DNA of 5,560 bases from Vulcanimicrobiota bacterium (GTDB lineage Bacteria; Eremiobacterota; Eremiobacteria; Baltobacterales; Baltobacteraceae). The first letter of the stretch is position 1. Every line of letters begins with the position of its first letter. The stretch lies in assembly GCA_030042755.1 (NCBI GenBank), contig JASHZC010000204.1, forward strand, positions 1 through 5,560. Reading direction: 5' to 3'. Below, piece by piece: positions 5,415-5,560 of the stretch. The translations under genes and the position numbers were made by a program. Below the pieces are notes generated by a model. That model was not told where the DNA came from. It did no database searches and saw nothing but the letters and a program-made list of their open reading frames with translations.

Positions 5415-5560
5415 GTGCGCCGTCTCCTCGTTTGTTTCATGTTGTTCGCGAGCACGCTGCTTGTCGCGGCGAGCCCCAAGCCCACGCCGGCGCCCTCGCC
5501 CTCGCCTTCGGTTAACACGGCGGCCACGCAGCCGCCCCTGTTTTTCGGCGAAAAGGATCC
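5415..5560 (+). CDS. Secreted protein with Pro-rich linker, 3' end cut off by window, function unknown
   Basis: Only 48 codons are visible. The product starts with a clear export signal: MRRLLV, a hydrophobic core CFMLFASTLLVAA, and a likely signal-peptidase site after AAS near residue 20. There is no lipobox cysteine at the cleavage point. A short Pro/Ala/Ser linker follows (PKPTPAPSPSPS, 21-32), then NTAATQPPLFFGEKD running off the end. The strong Shine-Dalgarno and 14-bp distance from the hydrolase gene make it the probable third gene of that unit. I do not recognise the family from this fragment. The linker style matches the deacetylase and the copper-amine-oxidase-N-domain protein in this window. 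Confidence 0.75.
   Translation, partial: MRRLLVCFMLFASTLLVAASPKPTPAPSPSPSVNTAATQPPLFFGEKD

Noticed and set aside
5555..5560. Window ends exactly at GGATCC, suggesting a BamHI cloning junction
   Set aside because: GGATCC also occurs uncut at about 147-152 and 1891-1896 and is absent at the left end, so a coincidence is more likely.

Overview
This is a GC-rich (about 60% by eye) bacterial chromosomal window. It is densely packed with eight recognisable protein genes plus the start of a ninth. I see no rRNA, tRNA, CRISPR, insertion sequence or prophage signal. GTG and TTG starts are common. Three envelope or putatively exported products carry Pro/Thr/Ser-rich linkers, and one carries a copper-amine-oxidase N-terminal-like domain. 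That combination reminds me of Candidatus Eremiobacterota (WPS-2) or similar soil lineages, but it is a low-confidence guess from style, not from a marker gene.

Layout. At the left edge, on the minus strand, is most of an HSD10-like short-chain dehydrogenase, cut off by the window start. Divergent from it is a membrane-anchored YibQ-type divergent polysaccharide deacetylase (621-1541). That gene converges, with 3 bp between stop codons, on a minus-strand HxlR-family regulator (1545-1904). An 84-bp divergent promoter region with a perfect 11-bp palindrome separates the regulator from a plus-strand pair: a DoxX-family membrane protein (1989-2495) and, 7 bp later, a 3-hydroxyisobutyrate-dehydrogenase-like oxidoreductase (2503-3348). 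The oxidoreductase converges on a minus-strand copper-amine-oxidase-N-domain protein (3345-3824), and the two stop codons share one CTAG. Head to head with that gene starts a plus-strand run: a YihY/BrkB membrane protein (3848-4705), an alpha/beta hydrolase (4708-5400, or from 4702 with a 4-nt overlap) and the first 48 codons of a secreted Pro-rich protein (5415 to the end).

How the parts may work together. The HxlR/DoxX/dehydrogenase block looks like a small redox- or electrophile-response locus, by analogy with the Bacillus CatR/YodB-controlled DoxX-type gene catD. The regulator has the family's N-terminal cysteine, and the intergenic palindrome is the obvious candidate operator. The YihY-hydrolase-secreted protein run looks like one transcription unit of envelope or housekeeping character. 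The rest is ordinary accessory metabolism. I did not find a convincing undescribed system. The best leads are the HxlR-DoxX-dehydrogenase unit with its altered dehydrogenase substrate loop, and the leaderless copper-amine-oxidase-N-domain protein. Gene-free stretches are all under 90 bp.
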